A stretch of DNA of 64,000 bases, from contig CM041198.1 of the NCBI GenBank assembly GCA_023078555.1, forward strand, positions 10,545,874 through 10,609,873, read 5' to 3'. The position numbers and the translations under genes are program-made. Positions 10,945 to 20,817 of this stretch are shown piece after piece. How positions within the stretch are numbered: the first letter of the stretch is position 1; each line of letters begins with the position of its first letter. The notes beneath the pieces were generated by a model. The model searched no databases and was not told where the DNA came from. It was given only the letters and a program-made list of their open reading frames with translations. Origin of the DNA: Ulva prolifera. Its lineage: Eukaryota > Chlorophyta > Ulvophyceae > Ulvales > Ulvaceae.

Positions 10945-13900
10945 TGAGCATGGGAATAAGCATCTTCTAGATGTGGAAATCCCGGGTGTGTACTGTGCCC
11001 CTGAGTGTCCGTACAACATACTGAGTACTATGGGTCTCCGTCATGAGCAAATGTACTAAGACACGCGTAGAAGTGTGTTGTATGTCCCCGGTTTCAGAGA
11101 TATGGCTACTGGTATCGAGGATGCGTCCAAATACCAGGAGCTGGATGAGGATAAGTGTCGTGTCTTTGCTTTCAAAATGTGTTCCATCAAGAAGCCTGTT
11201 CTTGAGGGTCATCCTGTCAATAGGGGAGTGGTCTGGTCTGACCAGAGCAGTCCGACCTCTGTTGTGGATGATCAACATCAGTCGTGTCATGTGGCCGCTG
11301 CGGCGATTGACCTGAAGCGCCCCAATGATGGGGGAGCTGTGGTCCAACATGATGCTTACTTGCTGGAACCTGCATTCCTTGCTCATTTGTCGTTTCACCA
11401 GTCGACTTGGGTCTTGAAGCGGATGCAGTCAAATAGTGATTTTATGGTGACCTGAATTTGAAAATTGACCCCGAGCCAATGGGGAATCGTTGTCACGGCT
11501 GCAGAATTGGCAAAGTGCCTGCGGGCAGAATCTCAGCCAATAATCGTGAGCTCTTAGGCCAGGCGAAATACCCTGGCGAACAATTGCATGCTGATTTGGC
11601 TGGTCCCATCACTCCAGTTGGGATCGGCGGTGTGAAATATGTTTTGTTTGTGATGTGCGCCTTCACCCGTTGTACTTTCATTGTCGGTTTGCGTAAAAAA
11701 GAGTGAGGCTGCGGCCATGATCTCTTACATCATTGAGCGCATTCGGGTGAATGTGGTGAAGCCAGGTGAACCGGGTGTGCGCATCCTTCATACCGACAAA
11801 GGGGGAGGTTCATGGTTGAGGCCTTAAAGCTCTACCTCCAACGTCGTGGCATCACTCACCGCACCACCCCCACAGCTGATCATCACTGTAATGGCATGAT
11901 CGAGCGGAGGATCGGTATTGCCTTCGAGGCAGTCCGGGCTGTACTGCTTGCGAGTGGTCTCCCTCTGTTCCTGTGGATTGAATGTCTTGCCAGTGTCATG
12001 CATGGTCACAATCTCACGCCGTGCTCGGCGCTGTACCATGACAAATTGGCAATAATGATGAATGCCCAGAAAGCTCAGCGTGATGCCAATACAGCTGCGG
12101 ATGTACAACAAGCTGAGCGGGCTAACAAGCGCATGAAAAAGGCCAAACGTGATAAGTTGAGGGAGGAGGAGAAGCGCAAGTGGGAGTCGCTCACAATGAC
12201 CTAAGTGGACGAGTTTTTAACCAGGTCTTGTGACAGGGATATTATTCCCTACATGTCCTTTTTCAGAGATACCTCCGTTGAGGTGTTCCATAATTTAGTG
12301 AAGTAGCAACGTCCGTGGGGGGTTGAGGTGTATGCGTATCCTAGGGATGACAAGCTGCGGAAGTTGTCCGCGCGGGGTATGGTCGCATACTGGGTTGGTG
12401 CTGGGCTGGGGCCCAGCATGCAGCGTGTGTACGCCCAGGACGTTCTTGGGGGTAGGGTTGTGGTGGTGCGACAGATCATGTGCACCATGGATCAGATGAT
12501 CCGGCACGTACGCAAGTACGATGCGTCCGATGTTGTGGACAAGAGAGAGCCTGCGGAGTTTGCGAACTCCCTCCACGTTATCTTTGAGCAGGATAATGAG
12601 AGTGTCCGCGTGACAGACAGTGACTTCCCCTCATTCCTGGCTGACTCCACACATGACGGGGGAGTGTTGCGCCGTCTGCGTGAATTCTCGCACGCCCCCC
12701 CAGGTCATGGTAGGGTTCCTGTCATGGAAATGACGTTCAGACAGACCCACTGCCGGACGAGGCAGTGTACTCTCCGTGTTTTGGTGCAGGCTCCTCTGCC
12801 GAGGTGCTCCGGCGTCACCCTGCGCGGGACACACCGGAGGTGGCCAGGCACACCATGCATCGCACGCGTGCGATTGCTCGTGCAGCTGCCCACCCTGACG
12901 TTGACGTTCCTCCTCGGGTCCCAGGCCAGGCGCGCCTATCTGGGGCCCCTCCAGCACGCACTGTCGAGTATGTGGTGACTCGCAATGCGCAGCTCCATGA
13001 CCCTGGCATCGAGGCTGCATTTGTCCTGCCTATGGCTCCGCCGTCTTCTGATGATCCGATGGACGAAGACGATGATGAAGACAGCCCAGGCATCTACGGC
13101 GAGGACGATGCAGATGAGATGGAGGAGTACACCATCAGCGATGATGAACGGGCTGCGGCCCATCACAATCGCGAGGCTCAGCGGGTCCGATCAGGGAGTA
13201 ATTCACCTGCGGCCTCAGCATCTGGCGCGGGAGCAGTAGCTAAGCCCCTGCGAGGGGTTGAGGGGCTGAGACCTTCCTGGGAGGATGAGCCAGATGAAAA
13301 TGAGATGAGTCCGGATCCGAATTAGGGGAAGGGATCCAGGCTGCCCCCTCTGCCGCTGTTGGGGTTGATTTGCCTGATGAGGTAAGAGCCATTCCAGCTG
13401 CTCTTCCCCGCATTAAAATCAATCCTCTTGTACGCAGACGCCTTGTTCCATTGGCTGTGGATGTAGCTGCTGTGCATGAGCCCGCGGGCTCTGATCTTGC
13501 TAGTAGTGAAACAGTAGTAGCTGCCATTAAGTCTCCAGGCTGCAATCAGGACACATCAGCCGCGGCTGACTGTGGAGTGTCCGGTGCAGGCCTGAAGCAT
13601 CAGCATTTGGAGTCTGGTGAGCAGCAGAGTGCTCAGAGTCGTGGGCCACGCAGAGCAGCTGCCGCCAGGAAGCAGAAGCCTTCCGACCCTGATCTGCCTT
13701 CTATGAAGGAAGAGCTCGCGGGTCCAGACAGGGATGCTTGGCTGCGTGCCATGCAGGAGGAGGTGGAAGCACTGGGTGAGCACGGGACCTTTGTGTTGTG
13801 CTATCTGCCTGCGGGTAAGAAAGCTATTTCGGGCAATTGGGTGTTTAAGATTAAGCGCGGACCTGCGGGTGAGATTCAGCGTTATAAGGCACGTTATGTA

Positions 13901-15246
13901 GCTCGTGGTTTTTCTCAAGTAGAAGGGATAGATTTCTTTGAGACTCGGTCCCCTGTCGGTAGTTCCGCGACACTGCGTGTGTTGCTGTCTATAACTCCTC
14001 AGGAGGATCTGGAGATTAGGCGTATAGATATACAATGTGCTTTTCTGAACGGTGACCTGGAGGAAGAGGTTTTTTTTTTTTCGTTGAACAGCCCCCGTAC
14101 TTTACAGACGGGACAGCACGTGTATGGAAATTGCATAAGACTCTGTATGGCCTGAAGCAAGCCGCTCGCGAGTTGCATCAAGCTTTAGTAAAGGTCTTGG
14201 CTGAACTGGGATTTGTGTGCGCACAAAGTGATCCTTGACTGTGTGGCAGAAAAACCGGTCGATGCTTTGTTTTTTTGTTGGTAGATGACTTAATCATTTT
14301 CAGTTGATCCGCGGGGCTGCAGGAAATCATCAGTGTCATTCTCACGAAATTCGAAGGTAGAGACCTAGGTGACCTGTCTTGGGCACTTGGCGCTGAGATC
14401 ACACGTGATCGAAAGGCCAAAAACAATCACAATGACACAACGTACCAAAATCTAGAACCTGCTGGACAAGTACAGTATGTCTGACTGTCGTAAATCTCCC
14501 ACTCCCTTAGTTCCGCGGCAACAGCTAAGGAGTGCGAAAGAGCATCCTGACCTGGAGAAAGCCAGTGCTGCTGAGCATTCTTTGTTCATGAGTGCTGTAG
14601 GGAGCATCTAGTATATTGCAGGAGTGACACAACCTGACCTGAGCTATGTGGCACATGCCCTCGCCCGGCACATGTCTAGTAGTCTCAAGGAACATTGGTC
14701 TGCCGTGCAACATGTTCTGAGATACCTGCAATCCACGAAGAATTTAGGAATAAATTTTATAGGCTCTGAGGGACATGGGTGTTTGCTAGAGGCTTTCTCC
14801 GATGCAGATTTTGCGAATTCTGCAGATCTGAAAAGTGTGTCTAGTATGATTTTTCGGGTTATGGAAACTGTGTTCTCTGGCGTTCGAAGAAGCAGAGTAT
14901 AGTGGCTGGGGATACAACAGAGGCTGAGCTCATTGCAATGAGTGCAACAACCAACGAGCTCATGTGGATGAAGCAGTTGCTTCTCGATGTGAAGCTTGTC
15001 CCACATAAGCCGACTCTGTGGGGTGATAATAAGAGTGCCAATATCTTGGCTGTGAATGCTGTGTCCACAGATAGATCCAAGCACATTCGTGCGCGGCACT
15101 TGCGAGTGCGGAAATATGTCCAGATGGATGAACGTAAGGTAGAATGGGTTGGCACTGTCGGTCAATTTGCAGATGTGTTTACCAAGGTGCTGCCCGGTCC
15201 TGCTTTACAAGAAGTACGTAATAAACTCCAGCTAGTGGAAACGTAG
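10945..15246 (+). pseudogene. A3 copia pol: integrase, linker, RT, RNase H (broken)
   Basis: A plus-strand copia pol without gag or protease. Blocks: pre-integrase (11000-11500, with CHGCRIGKVP), integrase core (HADLAGP near 11585, LHTDKG near 11790), linker with short acidic stretch (13060-13150), RT (13700-14450; RYKARYVARGFSQVEGID, then VDDLIIF near 14285) and RNase H (14640-15246, ending ADVFTKVL and a stop). Breaks include a stop near 11455, an added A near 11695, a G insertion near 11805 and a T12 run at 14070-14081 where A4 has GTGTT. Not functional. Confidence 0.9.
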
Positions 15247-15252
15247 CAGGGT

Positions 15253-15263
15253 TTATGGGGGAG
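15253..15263 (+). other. Polypurine tract of A3
   Basis: TTATGGGGGAG lies between the pol stop and the 3' LTR, the standard plus-strand primer position. The same sequence precedes the 3' LTR of A2 in minus orientation. Confidence 0.8.
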
Positions 15264-15624
15264 TGTCACAATGCATGCGCCTGCGGGCAGCAGCGTGGTG
15301 ACAGGTGCACCCATGCACGATGGGTCTGCAGATCTGGTGCAAGGGTAAGCCGCCAGTAGGATTGTCCCGGAGTAGTGAGGGAGATCTTGCGAGGATCTCC
15401 CGCCGTAATCTTGACTATTCAGTGTGCATATATGCCTGTGCACACAGAGAGCTGTAACCATTCTTCTCACTGTTTCACGGTACTAGCAGTATCCAATCTC
15501 TCCCTAAGCATTCCTCGGTTTTACCTCTGTGCGCAGCAGGTATGGAATGCTGGTTACCTGACTTGACCTGTGCATGACTGCGCGTCTAACCTTTTAACCT
15601 GCACGAAGGATAGACTTTCTGACA
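15264..15624 (+). repeat. 3' LTR of A3
   Basis: A 361-bp LTR from TGTCACAATGCATGCGCC to TTTCTGACA. It contains the same TATA-like element within the GTGTGCATAT...GTGCACAC inverted repeat and the polymorphic TACCTCTGTGCGCAGCAGG block. Confidence 0.93.
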
Positions 15625-15713
15625 ACCTTGGCAGACATGCATGTGTATGAGTGTACATCATGACTCAATGCATAAGTGACACTATACATCACATGCATTG
15701 TGACCAGTGGGGG

Positions 15714-16038
15714 TGTTGTAATCAAGGATCTATGTGCAGCATTCATCAAGCTATCTAGTGGGATGCAGAGCCGTTACCTGTGGAGCACTCAGGTCGTACG
15801 TCGGCTATGCACAGATCAGGGGGAATACTTTAATGCAGTGAGGCAATACAAGAACCACGTAACACTGTAAGAGAATGGTTTCAGTAGACGTGGAGGCACA
15901 TGACTATGCCACCGATGAGTCAAGTCTACGGCGGTCATAATCACAGTGACCGCACACAATCCTCGCAAGCCACAGCGCGAGTCGGTGGGTTGCACATGCA
16001 TGACATCATGTGGTGTGCATGAGACTAGATCTCCAACA
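15714..16038 (-). repeat. 3' LTR of a family B element
   Basis: In minus orientation it runs TGTTGGAGATCTAG...GATTACAACA (325 bp). It is preceded on that strand by CTGCGTGGGAG, a likely polypurine tract, and by RNase H coding sequence. That makes it a 3' LTR and not a solo LTR. Its second half is shared with the insert at 60031-60430. Confidence 0.85.
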
Positions 16039-16049
16039 CTCCCACGCAG

Positions 16050-16490
16050 TCTCAGGCTCTAACACCGAGCGTATGTCTGTGCTTCTTCAGGAGTTGTCGC
16101 CCTAGAGGCTTTGTGAATATGTGTGACAGTCCAGTGATAAGACCGCTCTACCACTGGACACTTGTACGTCGCGACGTGCAAGGGTCCAGTGGTAGAGCGG
16201 TCTTATCACTGGACTGTCACAATATGTCTTCCGCATTGTATGTCCCCTTGACATGATGCATCTTCACCCACCCGTACTTCACCTTTCCCCGGACGACGTG
16301 GCGAGCTACATCGATATGCTTTGTCCGTTGAGCAGAAAGAGGATTTTCGGTCATGCATATTGCAGCTGAGTTGTCAATCCTGATTGGAATAGTCGAAGGC
16401 TGCAACAACAATTATTGTGAGAGTTGGTATACATATGATATGAAACTTCTCTGGCAACTTCACCTATAGCAATGTATTTAGCTTCACATG
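16050..16490 (-). pseudogene. Family B copia RNase H fragment
   Basis: The minus-strand translation gives copia RNase H motifs: STCEAKYIAIGEVAREVS (16440-16490), then IRIDNSAAICMTENP and RTKHIDVARHVVRGKV (16250-16380). After the foldback insertion at 16123-16220 come TKPLGRQLLKKHR and a stop. A frameshift separates the first two blocks. It ends next to the LTR at 15714-16038, as expected for the 3' end of a copia element. Confidence 0.85.
16123..16220. mobile_element. 98-bp foldback MITE
   Basis: Perfect 37-bp terminal inverted repeats (start GTGACAGTCCAGTGATAAG; 16123-16159 and 16184-16220). The short centre is itself nearly palindromic. It is flanked by 7-bp direct repeats AATATGT (16116-16122 and 16221-16227). 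It interrupts the RNase H reading frame of the family B fragment between AEDI and TKPL, so the empty-site sequence is inferable. Confidence 0.92.
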
Positions 16491-16499
16491 TAGAGGTGG

Positions 16500-16556
16500 A
16501 CACGGTGGCTTGCATGTGTTCTACCCGTCAATACTAAGTAGTGTGCATATTCCAAC
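16500..16556 (+). repeat. LTR-B 3'-end fragment
   Basis: This matches the last ~57 bp of LTR-B (GTGTTCTACCCGTCAATACT through ATTCCAACA). It is followed by GGTTATGGG, the start of a primer-binding site, so it is the 3' tip of a 5' LTR on the plus strand. The rest of that LTR has been replaced by the minus-strand RNase H fragment. Confidence 0.8.
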
Positions 16557-16566
16557 AGGTTATGGG
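16557..16566 (+). other. Split primer-binding site of family B (left part)
   Basis: GGTTATGGG here and ATGGGCCCATCACGCTTCC at 17315-17333 are the two sides of a TRIM insertion. Collapsing the ATGGG duplication gives GGTTATGGGCCCATCACGCT, complementary with one mismatch to the anticodon arm of eukaryotic initiator tRNA-Met. Priming from an internal tRNA-iMet position is known for Drosophila copia and, as I recall, for Osser of Volvox. Confidence 0.65.
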
Positions 16567-17314
16567 TGTTGTGAAAGTGCCTCGTAGCGCACAAGGCAGG
16601 TGCACATGCGAATGCACGCACGGGGTGACACGTGGCAGTCACCAGCCCACGAATGAGAAGACGCATTCCAGCTCTCTGTATAGGTCGAACAAGGTCATGG
16701 CTAAAGTATCTGACTCAGATACTGACCATGCAGGTGTGATCCCAGATCTCATGCGTCATGTGCTAAGTACTCCACACACATACTTAACATTTCGCCCAAC
16801 TAAACTTACGGTATGACGCTTCCACTCGCGCTTGCATTCGAACAGGTATCGATGAGTAACCACGATCACATGGGCCCATCATAACGTAAGCACCACATGA
16901 CGCCTGTGATCGCTCTAACATGAACTCTCGTGTGCACAACTTCCCACAGGACATTCCAAACACTCGACGCGCTCCGAGAGAACTTCCACATGTGCCTCAT
17001 GAGCTCGCACACGCTCGCTCCCGTGAAGGGGGGAGGTGTTGTGAAAGTGCCTCGTAGCGCACGAGGCAGGTGCACATGCGAATGCACGCACGGGGTGACA
17101 CGTGGCAGTCACCAGCCCGCGAATGAGAAGACGCATTCCAGCTCTCTGTATAGGTCGAACAAGGTCATGGCTCAAGTATCTGACTCAGATACTGACCATG
17201 CAGGTGTGATCCCAGATCTCATGCGTCATGTGCTAAGTACTCCACACACATACTTAACATTTCACCCAACTAAACTTACGGTATGACGCTTCCACTCGCG
17301 CTTGCATTCGAACA
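16567..17314 (+). mobile_element. TRIM (terminal-repeat retrotransposon in miniature)
   Basis: 748 bp: two 278-bp LTRs (16567-16844 and 17037-17314; TGTTGTGAAAGTG...CATTCGAACA) that I find to differ at four positions. Between them is a 192-bp internal region with no coding capacity. The internal part starts GGTATCGATGAG (primer-binding site similar to family A) and ends GAAGGGGGGAGG (polypurine tract, 17025-17036). Perfect 5-bp duplication ATGGG at 16562-16566 and 17315-17319. It must borrow RT and integrase, plausibly from family A given the similar primer site. A diverged LTR of the family lies at 2771-3030. Confidence 0.94.
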
Positions 17315-17366
17315 ATGGGCCCATCACGCTTCCACTGCGCAAAGCTACGTCGATTCATTGTGAGAT

Positions 17367-17600
17367 ATGTCCGACTGTGACGGTACCGGCAGCTCTAGCC
17401 AACCGACCCGGAGCCCAATCGCGTTCAAGGACCGGACCTTGAACTGCGGGCCCCTGATCAACAGAAATCTCGATGTCTGGCAAACTTACATCAAAGCATT
17501 AGCGATGACTCTCGGTTGCGCACAAGCGCTCACCAATTATCGCGCTCCCGCGGATCAGCAGCAAGCTGCAAAATTTCTTTTGCTAAAAAATGTTGAACAG
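17367..17600 (+). pseudogene. Family B gag-like N-terminus
   Basis: The open frame from the ATG at 17367 encodes 78 residues (begins MSDCDGTGSSSQ) that include NLDVWQTYIKAL and an Ala/Gln-rich helix. It lies just downstream of the family B primer-binding site where gag should start. It then runs into an LTR-B-derived block at 17601. The gag assignment rests mainly on position; I recognise no definitive motif. Confidence 0.5.
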
Positions 17601-17707
17601 GTTTGTCTTTATTCTTGTAAGTCATCGTATTGCTGGTCTACGCAGGTAGACTATCGTATGTCGTGTGTTCTACCCGCCAATGCTGAGCAGTGTGCATATT
17701 CCAACAG
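17601..17707 (+). repeat. 107-bp LTR-B cassette with GT...AG ends
   Basis: Nearly identical to 8754-8859, the duplicated 3' block of LTR-B. It begins GTTTGTCTTTATTC and ends TTCCAACAG, with AACAG immediately before it as well. It therefore looks like an intron by its ends but derives from an LTR. Downstream (17708-17940) are short open frames with no recognised domain. Confidence 0.7.
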
Positions 17708-17967
17708 GATGGACCCCATGTACGACAGGGGGGTCATCACTGACCACCGGCCTGCTCCAGCATGAGGTGCTATCTCACGACAACTGCTTTAAAGAAGTGC
17801 CAGGCGAACAAGAGCCGCCATGTGTAGATTATATAAAAGTATGTGAGTCTCGAGCGCAACAGCATGTCATACAATGCAGTTTGGATGTAAATCGGCTGCC
17901 GGCAACCTTGAGAGCACTAAATGCCGAAATCCATCCGTAATCGCTTAGATAAAAAGAAAATTCATTA

Positions 17968-18540
17968 CCGTATGTAATTTAAAGAGTCTTTGTGGGTTTC
18001 ACTGGGACTGGACGCGGAAGGACAAATTTTTTATTTTTGCGCCGTCGTTGACGTGGCTAGTGGGACAGACAGGCTGCTTAATATTTACCTGGTTCGTCGG
18101 CCACATGCTGTGAAGGATGGGACAAACGCATTCTATTGTTTGGACGCTTGTCAAACCGATACTGCACTACCTGTTCATTCTGTCTGAATCGGCGCAAGCA
18201 AGCAGATGCTACGAGCGAACCGAGTTCGATTGAGGTTACAGAAGGCGACTGTTATGGATGTGTAATGCGAAAGTGCTTGCATGGTGCAAAACACCGAGTT
18301 GCCCCATTGTGAAAGTCATACTTCTGGTACATGTGCTTTACTGGCGATAGTTTGGACGGGACAACGGCACAACCTCATTGTTTTGCGAGTCGTCACAACA
18401 GCGACGAGAAGCCGGGACTTCACGAGACAATATACCTCATAGTCGTCGATTCTGCTCGGTACAGGTCGAGACAACGCAATTAATGTCGTCAATTTTTTTT
18501 TTCGGGGACAGACTCTGACGACTCTTTAAATTACATACGG
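17968..18540. mobile_element. Non-autonomous TIR element
   Basis: Terminal inverted repeats CCGTATGTAATTTAAAGAGTC at both ends, flanked by TA (17966-17967 and 18541-18542), which is compatible with a Tc1/mariner-type target. The 573-bp interior has no transposase-like frame. If TA belongs to the repeat, the target duplication is unclear. Confidence 0.65.
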
Positions 18541-18542
18541 TA

Positions 18543-19477
18543 TATGTAGATGTGGCAGTCGATTAGCTAGAGACAAGTACTAAATGTCTAGGGAAACCAT
18601 TGTTGAGCTGGTAAGCATGCTAACTGTGCGTGATGATGTGGAGGGAGCGTACCTTGCTGCGTAGGGTTGCGAGCGGCAAATATGGAAGTAAGAATTGAAA
18701 CGGTGCCCTCATGAGCACACACGACATGCTCTAACCACTGGGGCTCACTTGAGGCAACGAGTCCTTTGTTAGATGACCCCTCCCTTGATTTTGGTGGATA
18801 TATGACCTCTTCGTCTTGGATCCCTATGTATGGATATCACACAACAAAACCTCTAGCCCTAACTGCTACCACGTTGAAAGCAACTGCTACCACACAGATA
18901 GGTTGCATAACATATCCAAGGATTCCCCCACGGCATCAGCGCCCTCAAAACAAAGGCTAGCTTCTCCGGGTCTTCGGGTTCTGTGAAATCCTGCATGGAG
19001 CCCAACATAGCCACCATGCACCCCATACCCCATGCATGTTGCATCGTGAAGCCCATTTGTCATCAAAGAAATCCACTTAAACTAGGAGGGGGGTTCGGCT
19101 CTCCACATTTGGGATGCTATGTATGCGGTGCATCATCGCTCTACTATGATCGGGTAGTACTATCAAACACCGGCATCGGCAATATGCAAACTTGGGGGAG
19201 GTACTCCACAATTCTTCCGTTTTGTTCCCCTTTCCCAACAATTTGGTTAACGTAGCAATTACGAATATGTAAAAGATTACAGTGGCAAGCAAGTCGAGCA
19301 TATCTGAGTTTCCATTAACTGCATAGCAGCGGTAGTTGGGTGACTTGTGAAGCTAGCGATGTACACATGTACTGCAGACCTCACGTCCCAACAAACCGTC
19401 AATGGGTTACACAGGGCTTAAAGACGGAGCACGGAGCATGAGGCAGCCGTGCATGTCCCTGCTGGCAACGAAAATGG
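18543..19477. other. No recognisable gene
   Basis: Only short open frames, none with a known motif. The last ~100 bp is probably the 3' untranslated region of the adenosyltransferase gene that ends at 19478. Confidence 0.55.
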
Positions 19478-20254
19478 CTATGGGACACTGCCACTCGGGG
19501 CCCGTGTCTTTTTATATGTCAGTTCTGTCTGCCCTTCTTCCATGGCAGCAAATCTTGCAGCTGTAAACAAATAATCGCTCAATCTATTCATGTATACTCG
19601 CACGCTCTTGGGCACAGCATCTTCAAGAGCCACAATTGCCCTCTCTGCACGGCGGCACACAGCCCTTGCCACGTGTAGTTGTGCGCTGGTGTGACCGCCA
19701 GACGGGAGAATGAATGTTGTCAGCGCTGGAAGTTCTGTATCCATTTCATCTATCCATTTCTCAAGCTGATCGCTGTGTTCCTGAGCAAACTGTGTGATGG
19801 CAATCTTCCGGTCGGACGAGCTCTCAAGTGGTGTTGCAACAGCTGATCCAACGTCAAGCAATCGTGACTGTATCTCACTCAACTGATTCATAAGTCTGTC
19901 AGCCGAAACCTTCTCTTGCGCTCCCAAGCAATGTGCACTAGCGAGCCCGATGCACGCATTCACCTCATCTACATCGCCGAGTGCGGCAAAAAATGGGTCA
20001 GTCTTCGCTCTTCGTTCTCCATTGAATAACGAAGACGCACCCTTGTCGCCCGTTTTGGTATAGATCTTAAATCTGCGAGCATTCAGTGTTGATGTGTACA
20101 CTCTAACCTTGCTTTGTATTCGCCAAACAAGAAGCTGTTTTTTGCACCCATTTGGACTGGTGGATGGACATCGGCGGAAATTGCTAAAACTGCTCGTACT
20201 TGGACATTGGAGCGCTGTGTGATATGCCGCGGAGACGCTGTGTCTGTACCACAA
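19478..20254 (-). CDS. MMAB: Cob(I)alamin adenosyltransferase, PduO/MMAB type
   Basis: Transfers the adenosyl group of ATP to cob(I)alamin to make adenosylcobalamin, usually in mitochondria, for methylmalonyl-CoA mutase. 258 codons are open. The N-terminal ~60 are basic and Ser/Arg-rich, fitting an organelle-targeting peptide. The core starts with the ATP-binding YTKTGDKG (codons 65-72), followed by the GDVDEVNA motif, the HxA..V.RRAERAI helix and the C-terminal NRLSDYLFTAARFAA signature. All hallmark blocks are present in one exon. The first codon at 20254 is TTG, and no in-frame ATG precedes it before a stop, so translation probably starts in a short upstream exon that I could not place. 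It is transcribed divergently from the aspartate kinase gene ~560 bp away. Confidence 0.93.
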   Translation of the reverse strand: MWYRHSVSAAYHTALQCPSTSSFSNFRRCPSTSPNGCKKQLLVWRIQSKVRVYTSTLNARRFKIYTKTGDKGASSLFNGERRAKTDPFFAALGDVDEVNACIGLASAHCLGAQEKVSADRLMNQLSEIQSRLLDVGSAVATPLESSSDRKIAITQFAQEHSDQLEKWIDEMDTELPALTTFILPSGGHTSAQLHVARAVCRRAERAIVALEDAVPKSVRVYMNRLSDYLFTAARFAAMEEGQTELTYKKTRAPSGSVP

Positions 20255-20817
20255 AGCTGTGTCGCAAGACCGCGCGAGCCTGACTGAGCATCAACAGTTC
20301 AAACGCATGCAAGATCAGTCGCAAGCAACACAGAATCTTATTGGAAGATGTGGGAGATTTCTGCCACAGCAGAGCAGGTGAAGATCAACCTTCGCGGTCA
20401 ATATCGACAGCACTTAGCAAGCAACAGAGCGTACGCAATTCGCGGACTAACGTCAGGCACATGGCTGCGGAAGTATGTTTATGGTCTGCATGAATGCCGC
20501 GCAAAGGCCAGTTGAGCTGCACATGCGCTTGGGTTCCCGGCTTGTATTGAGGACGACATCTGCTTAAATTCGAGCGTATTGAGATGGGCGATGCGCCATG
20601 GTGCGCATGTCTGATCACGGCTTAACGTTGTCGATGCCAATGGGAGCATGCAACATCATTTCAGCGTCACCAAAACACCGTTTTCATGCTGACCCTCTTG
20701 CTTGCGGAGCTATTCGGTGATCCTCTACCTTGCCCTGCCTGTCACTTGATAGCACGTTTGAGGTGATATTCCCGCAAAAGTGTTACGTTCACGTGTGCTA
20801 TAGCGTGAATCGATCCC
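20255..20817. promoter_or_regulatory. Divergent intergenic region MMAB / aspartate kinase
   Basis: About 560 bp between two outward-facing genes, so it should contain both promoters and the missing first exon of the adenosyltransferase. I see no clear TATA box or B12-dependent RNA element. Confidence 0.4.

Noticed and set aside
16116..16227. Transcription terminator or tRNA-like hairpin
   Set aside because: Flanking 7-bp direct repeats and interruption of an RNase H frame identify it as an inserted element.
20255..20817. Cobalamin riboswitch upstream of the adenosyltransferase
   Set aside because: No B12-box-like sequence or recognisable fold; such riboswitches are not expected in nuclear algal genes.
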